Positions 59,941 through 64,000 of a stretch of DNA of 64,000 nt are shown one piece after another; positions within the stretch are counted from its first letter, which is position 1; every line of letters begins with the position of its first letter. The notes below the pieces were generated by a model. That model was not told where the DNA came from. It worked only from the letters and a program-made list of their open reading frames with translations, and did no database searches. A program made the position numbers and the translations under genes. The DNA comes from Labilibaculum sp. DW002 (lineage in GTDB: Bacteria > Bacteroidota > Bacteroidia > Bacteroidales > Marinifilaceae), in the NCBI RefSeq assembly GCF_029029525.1, contig NZ_JAKJSC010000001.1, positions 186,001-250,000 of the forward strand. The letters run 5' to 3'.

Positions 59941-60447
59941 TTGAATAAGCGTTTATCCATATCGAGTGAAGCCATTGGTCAGATTGTAGATTTTTATAAA
60001 ATACAACCAAGAATAGGCGATGTTAATATTGAGAAAATAGAAGAGTATTTGCTGGTGATGAATTCACATTATTCCGAATCAATCACAGATTTAGATGACT
60101 TGTCAGAATCCAATGAAGATCTTATTTTTGAAGATATTATAGATGTCTTAAATTCTTATTTAAGTTTGATTGGAGAGGAATTGAGCAAAATATTTAAAGA
60201 AGAGAATAAGAATTATTTACCCATCGATTTTTATGATGAGATGGCAATGAATGAGATTCAGATAGTAGAATTGTTGCAAAAATTTAATGGAGGAGAAGAG
60301 GACTTATTTCAGATTAAAACAAATCTAGACGAAATTGAAATGATGATTTATGAGGAAAATTTTTCTCAATCTCTTTTAGAATTGATCAAAATTTTAATTT
60401 CAACAATACATGCAGAATTAGTTGTTCGTGTTGATGATTTGATATAA
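59941..60447 (+). CDS. DUF5063-like small acidic protein
   Basis: A 168-residue, highly acidic, soluble helical protein (SSEAIGQIVDFYKIQPRI and a C-terminal leucine-rich helix LLELIKILISTIHAELVVRVDDLI). It appears to start at TTG (59941-59943); no ATG is better placed, and the first internal ATG would remove a conserved-looking start. It lies 14 bases after the PHP-ACT gene and may share its transcript. It probably belongs to the DUF5063 family, function unknown. Confidence 0.55.
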   Translation: MNKRLSISSEAIGQIVDFYKIQPRIGDVNIEKIEEYLLVMNSHYSESITDLDDLSESNEDLIFEDIIDVLNSYLSLIGEELSKIFKEENKNYLPIDFYDEMAMNEIQIVELLQKFNGGEEDLFQIKTNLDEIEMMIYEENFSQSLLELIKILISTIHAELVVRVDDLI

Positions 60448-60448
60448 C

Positions 60449-60724
60449 CTATTCAATCTCTTTTTTTGGAACTACTTTTATGGTGGAAGGTTCTTGGTCT
60501 TCCAATTCTTTAATCATTTCGAATGATTGAGACTCTAGAAATTCTTGAGCACTTTTTTGATTTACCCATTTAGAAAGAATAGTGTGTTCACTTTCTTCTT
60601 CGCTTGGTTCGAGAATTTCGCATGAAAGTTCACCACCAATTTTCCGATACTCTAGAAATTGATCAAAAGCATCTTTCCAGACAACGTAATCTTTTATAGA
60701 TTGCTTTATTAGTAAATATACCAT
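60449..60724 (-). CDS. Antibiotic biosynthesis monooxygenase (ABM) family protein
   Basis: I placed the start at ATG 60722-60724, giving 91 residues with the dimeric ferredoxin-like fold of ABM proteins (VYLLIKQSIKDYVVWKDAFDQF, ILSKWVNQKSAQEFLES). The longer frame to 60862 has a 46-residue hydrophobic prefix that fits nothing. ABM-type proteins oxidise quinones or other aromatic compounds, or act as haem-degrading enzymes. The stop is 2 bases from that of the convergent DUF5063-like gene. Confidence 0.7.
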   Translation of the reverse strand: MVYLLIKQSIKDYVVWKDAFDQFLEYRKIGGELSCEILEPSEEESEHTILSKWVNQKSAQEFLESQSFEMIKELEDQEPSTIKVVPKKEIE

Positions 60725-60958
60725 TAGTGTAGTTAATATTATAAAATCTAAATTAAACAAAAACAACTTACCATCATTCAACTTATTGATTACCTGCTCA
60801 AAATTCAGGACTATTAACTCATTTTTAATTATGAAGTAAAAAAAACACGTTTTATTAGGCACTAATAAAATTAATCATTTTTTTGAAATTGCAAAATTTG
60901 TAATTATCTGTAACATTTGAACTTATGGAGGTTTAGATTACTTTCAGAATTTAATGAG

Positions 60959-61795
60959 TTAAAATGGAAGCGCATCAATAGGGTTAGCATATTTAAATGA
61001 AAAGCCTGTATTGATTAACTTCTCACAACTAATAATCTTAAATGTGTTTTTAGAGTGTTTGAAATTCGGTAAGCTAAAACCACCAATTGCAGCAGCTTTT
61101 TCATAAAAATCTTTTTTTGTTGGATGTTCAGGACAACAGGCATTATATACCTCTCCCCAAAGATTATTTTCGATTACATGTGATATGATATTTATACAAT
61201 CATCTTGATGTAATAAATTAACTGGTGATTTTCCTTCAATTGCAGTTTTCATTTTAGAAAGGAAGCGTCCAGGCTTACGATCATAACCAATTAAGCCACC
61301 AAAACGAATAATTGTAGTACTGAATTTACTTTCACTACACAACATCTGTTCTACTTTACGCAAAGCTTTTCCGCTAGCCTTTTCTGGCATCTGATGATCT
61401 TCTTCCGTAACTTCTCTATTCAAATTAGCATAAACAGATGTAGAACTTATAAAAATTACTTTAGTAATAGTTGAATTGTTTATTTGTTCTATTAGCGAAT
61501 GAAACTGTTTTGGATGAAAATCTTCAATATCATCTCTTCTTTTAGGTGGAAAGTTGATAATAAGTATTTCAGAATTAAAAAATTCCTTTTGGAAATCATC
61601 ATTTATATTTGGGTTCAGGAATATTTTATATGCTTTAATCCCCGATTCTTTTAAGGAGTCTAATTTGCTTTCAGTTGGTGTTGACCCTTTTACTTGGTGG
61701 TTAGTTCTTACTAAAAACTTAGCAAGTGGCATACCTAGCCAACCACAACCTAGAATACTTATAGTTCTTTGTGCCATTTTAGACGTTTTATTCAT
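60959..61795 (-). CDS. NAD-binding SDR/epimerase family protein (YeeZ-like)
   Basis: A Rossmann-fold protein of the extended SDR group. The glycine motif ILGCGWLGMPLAKFL starts near residue 15. Conserved segments SSTSVYANLNREVTEED and LIGYDRKPGRFLSK follow; VYNACCPEHPTKKDFY lies in the C-terminal region. I placed the start at ATG 61793-61795; the longer frame to 61846 would begin upstream of a -7-like motif at 61823-61830. Substrate is unknown. Confidence 0.8.
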   Translation of the reverse strand: MNKTSKMAQRTISILGCGWLGMPLAKFLVRTNHQVKGSTPTESKLDSLKESGIKAYKIFLNPNINDDFQKEFFNSEILIINFPPKRRDDIEDFHPKQFHSLIEQINNSTITKVIFISSTSVYANLNREVTEEDHQMPEKASGKALRKVEQMLCSESKFSTTIIRFGGLIGYDRKPGRFLSKMKTAIEGKSPVNLLHQDDCINIISHVIENNLWGEVYNACCPEHPTKKDFYEKAAAIGGFSLPNFKHSKNTFKIISCEKLINTGFSFKYANPIDALPF

Positions 61796-61822
61796 GTATT
61801 TATACCTAAATATATCGGTGGT

Positions 61823-61830
61823 CAAATTTA
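61823..61830 (-). promoter_or_regulatory. -7 element of the SDR gene
   Basis: Minus-strand TAAATTTG (plus CAAATTTA) matches TAnnTTTG about 28 bases before the chosen start. It lies inside the longer alternative frame and so argues against that start. Confidence 0.45.
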
Positions 61831-62010
61831 TATTTAATTTAAACAATTAAATATTTTAGAAATATAAAATTATGAGTTAATGTTGAATTATTTTGGTATT
61901 TAAGATATTAAAATCCTTTTAGCGTATTTACATTTTGCATAATAATTAAAGTGCTCAATAGAATTATAGCAAAGGATATGGAAACACAAGGAATTTTGAA
62001 TAATTACTTT

Positions 62011-62018
62011 TATATTTG
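62011..62018 (+). promoter_or_regulatory. -7 element of hemA
   Basis: TATATTTG matches the Bacteroidota consensus 63 bases before the chosen start (62081). The -33 element is not clear. Confidence 0.45.
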
Positions 62019-62080
62019 ACACGGGTTATACATACCTTCCATTGCAAGGAATGCATGATCATCAAAATAAATTTCGATTT

Positions 62081-63334
62081 ATGTCATCACAAATACGAGA
62101 AAATTTACAAAAATTATTCGTTTTAGGAATTAGTTATAGAAAAACAGCTCTTGATGTCAGGGGGAAATTTTCGTTAACTGCTGGTCAGCAGGAAGATTTA
62201 TTGAGAGAAGCAAAAGAAAATCAAATTGATGGTATGGTAGTTTTGTCTACCTGTAATCGGACGGAGATTTATGCACACTCAGGAGAATCGGAATTAATAA
62301 CTAACTTATTTTTAAAATATTGCCAAGGGAATCACAAAGATTTTGAATCTAATGGTTACACCTTGTTTGGAAATGATTGTATCCAACATTTATATAAAGT
62401 TACCTCAGGATTAGATTCTCAAATAATTGGAGATTTTCAAATTGTTGGGCAAGTAAAGAATGCTTATCATTTATCCGAGGAATTAGAAATGGCTAATCCA
62501 TTTCTGAATCGTTTGTTTTCATTTGCATTTCAGGCGAGTAAAAAAATTAAGAATAACACAGAAATTAGTAAAGGAGCTGCGTCTGTTTCACATGCTGCCG
62601 TTCAATACATTAAAGATAAGGTTTCTACTTTGGAGTCCTGTAAATTTCTTTTGTATGGAACTGGAGATATCGGAAAAGATACTTGTGGTAACTTGCTAAA
62701 ACATATGAAAAACCGTTCAATTACTTTAATAAACAGAACGGAAGAGAAGGCAGAAGCCTTAGCAAAGAAATTTGAAATTAATTACCAACCTGTAGCGAAA
62801 CTAAAAAATGAGGCGATTGAAGCTGAAGTTATTATTGTTGCTACTGGTGCACCACAACCAACACTACTGCCAGAACATCTGGAAGGAAGTGAAAGTTGCA
62901 AGTTAATTCTAGATCTTTCAGTTCCTAGGAATGTACATTCGGATATCGACAAGTTAGATCATGTTTTGGTAATTACTGTTGATGAGTTGTCCAAGCATAT
63001 TTCAAATGCTATTCAACAAAGAAGAGAGTGCATACCAATGGCTGAAGGTATTATTTACGAGTCAATTGCTGAATTTTACAGCTGGCTTGAGGTGAAATAT
63101 TTATCTCCGGTTATTATTGCATTAAAAGAAAATTTGCAGAAAGTTCAACGAAAAGAGTTGGATTATCACAAGAATAAATTGTCGGAAGACGAGTTGAAGA
63201 AAGTAGAACACATTACCAGTAACATTGTGAACAAGATTGCCAGAGCATGTATTAGTCATTTGAAAGATCATCATAAAACACAATCAAGTCCTATGGAAAC
63301 ATTGAATATGATTTTTAAAGATATGGATTCGTAA
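62081..63334 (+). CDS. hemA: Glutamyl-tRNA reductase
   Basis: Reduces glutamyl-tRNA to glutamate-1-semialdehyde, the first step of C5-pathway tetrapyrrole synthesis. The catalytic cysteine is in LSTCNRTEIY (Cys58 from this start). The N-terminal FVLGISYRKTALDVRGKF, the tRNA part HLYKVTSGLDSQIIGD and NADPH-binding GTGDIGKD are conserved, and the dimerisation end is complete. I chose the ATG at 62081, 11 residues before the family start; in-frame ATG 62051 and TTG 62042 are alternatives. hemC follows 103 bases later. Confidence 0.95.
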   Translation: MSSQIRENLQKLFVLGISYRKTALDVRGKFSLTAGQQEDLLREAKENQIDGMVVLSTCNRTEIYAHSGESELITNLFLKYCQGNHKDFESNGYTLFGNDCIQHLYKVTSGLDSQIIGDFQIVGQVKNAYHLSEELEMANPFLNRLFSFAFQASKKIKNNTEISKGAASVSHAAVQYIKDKVSTLESCKFLLYGTGDIGKDTCGNLLKHMKNRSITLINRTEEKAEALAKKFEINYQPVAKLKNEAIEAEVIIVATGAPQPTLLPEHLEGSESCKLILDLSVPRNVHSDIDKLDHVLVITVDELSKHISNAIQQRRECIPMAEGIIYESIAEFYSWLEVKYLSPVIIALKENLQKVQRKELDYHKNKLSEDELKKVEHITSNIVNKIARACISHLKDHHKTQSSPMETLNMIFKDMDS

Positions 63335-63357
63335 AGCATAATAAGCTTTCGATAAAA

Positions 63358-63390
63358 AGCTGTATAAACCTTGTTTTATATGGCTTTTTT
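63358..63390 (+). terminator. Terminator-like hairpin between hemA and hemC
   Basis: An 11-bp stem with two G-T pairs (63358-63368 with 63375-63385), a 6-base loop and a T-run to 63390. It could attenuate or end transcription before hemC. Confidence 0.75.
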
Positions 63391-63437
63391 ATTTTCCTAA
63401 ATAATTATTCACAAATAATTCTGAAAATAAAACCACT

Positions 63438-64000
63438 ATGACATCTAAAAAAAAGATTGTTGTTGCTACCCGCCCAAGCCTATTGGCATATACACAAACC
63501 ATGCAGACTGTAGAACTTCTACAAAAAGCTAATCCGGATATCGAATTCGAAGTAAAAAAGTTTAGTACACAAGGCGATCGTGTTTTGAATCGTTCTCTTA
63601 CTGAATTTGGAACAACAGGTTTGTTTGTTAAAGAACTGGAACATGCACTTTTGGAGGGAGAGGCAGATATTGCTGTACATAGCTTGAAAGATGTACCCAG
63701 TTTTCATCCGGCAGGCTTGAAGTTGGTAGCTTATCCGGAGCGTGAAGATGTACGTGATATCTTCCTAACAAAAGATGGAAAAACTTTGGAGGAAATGCCT
63801 GCTGGTTTTATTTTAGGAACAGGTAGCCCTCGTAGGAGAGTTCAATTGGCTAATGTTCGAGATGATATTGAATTCAAAGAAATACGTGGGAATATTGATA
63901 CCCGCATACAAAAACTGCACGATGGCGAATACGATGCTATTATTTTGGCTGCTGCAGGATTAAATCGCTTGGGAAAAGAATTTAATGAAAGTGCATTTAT
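63438..64000 (+). CDS. hemC: Hydroxymethylbilane synthase (3' end cut by window)
   Basis: The frame from the ATG at 63438-63440 is open to the window end and encodes 187 residues of porphobilinogen deaminase, which joins four porphobilinogens to hydroxymethylbilane. Clear signatures are VVATRPSLLAYTQ, KFSTQGD, GLFVKELEHALLEGEADIAVHSLKDVP and TGSPRRRVQL (arginines that bind the growing chain). The cofactor cysteine lies beyond the window. Together with hemA it marks a heme-synthesis locus. Confidence 0.95.
   Translation, partial: MTSKKKIVVATRPSLLAYTQTMQTVELLQKANPDIEFEVKKFSTQGDRVLNRSLTEFGTTGLFVKELEHALLEGEADIAVHSLKDVPSFHPAGLKLVAYPEREDVRDIFLTKDGKTLEEMPAGFILGTGSPRRRVQLANVRDDIEFKEIRGNIDTRIQKLHDGEYDAIILAAAGLNRLGKEFNESAF

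Noticed and set aside
60725-60862. 46-residue N-terminal extension of the ABM protein
   Set aside because: Hydrophobic and unlike the family; the ABM fold begins at the internal ATG 60724.
62042-62080. TTG/ATG starts of hemA upstream of the chosen one
   Set aside because: They put the catalytic Cys 10-13 residues deeper than is usual for the family; no ribosome site supports them. They remain possible.
1-64000. CRISPR array, prophage, plasmid origin, rRNA or tRNA genes
   Set aside because: I looked for regular direct repeats, phage-type gene runs and tRNA-like arms and found none I could support; tRNA search by eye is limited.

Overview
The window looks like chromosomal DNA of an anaerobic or facultative marine-type member of the Bacteroidota (Marinifilaceae/Marinilabiliales-like). 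This is inferred from the low G+C content, A-rich start contexts with few Shine-Dalgarno sequences, promoter -10 equivalents of the Bacteroidota type (TAnnTTTG) before several genes, and many Bacteroidota-typical families: DUF6340-like lipoprotein, PorT-like barrels, LytTR two-component pairs and the YdbS/YdbT PH pair. I cannot name the species. No rRNA, tRNA, CRISPR array, phage or intact insertion sequence was recognised.

Layout. 1-7.4 kb: a cut nitroreductase, an MFS transporter operon with a TPR-like and a YchJ/SEC-C protein, an ACT-domain protein divergent from dapA, a dicarboxylate symporter convergent with dapA, and a Cys-rich hypothetical followed by what looks like a decayed gene. 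7.6-13.4 kb: a large VWA-like membrane protein, a lipoprotein, an M48 protease and CinA. 13.6-19.9 kb: the first tripartite RND efflux operon (TolC, adaptor, permease), ending in a small PII-like protein and a DUF2892 membrane protein. 20-29 kb: ordinary single genes, including a DUF1186/SEC-C protein, a GreA-like protein, a DUF418 membrane protein, a Gfo/Idh/MocA oxidoreductase, a TPR histidine kinase and a pyrimidine-dimer glycosylase.

29-41 kb is the accessory part. It holds AlkA, an arylamine N-acetyltransferase, a GNAT enzyme and small membrane proteins separated by spacers that resemble integron attC sites, and a redox cluster (pirin, DoxX, FMN reductase, Crp/Fnr regulator). It also holds DUF1801, DUF502, the YdbS/YdbT pair and a methyltransferase. 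Through this part runs a dispersed, degenerate intergenic repeat family whose right end carries a terminator-like hairpin.

41.8-58 kb: a peroxiredoxin with an unusual N-terminal extension, then a second RND operon on the minus strand with its GbsR/MarR-type repressor and matching operators in front of both transcription units. A LytS/LytTR two-component pair follows, divergent from a third RND operon. 58-64 kb: a PHP-phosphoesterase fused to two ACT-like domains, small genes, a NAD-binding SDR protein, hemA, and the start of hemC (cut by the window end), which begin tetrapyrrole synthesis. The best regulatory signal in the window is the TTAGTTCGG/CCGAACTAA operator lying between the -33 and -7 elements of the GbsR-like gene, with a related palindrome before the RND operon.
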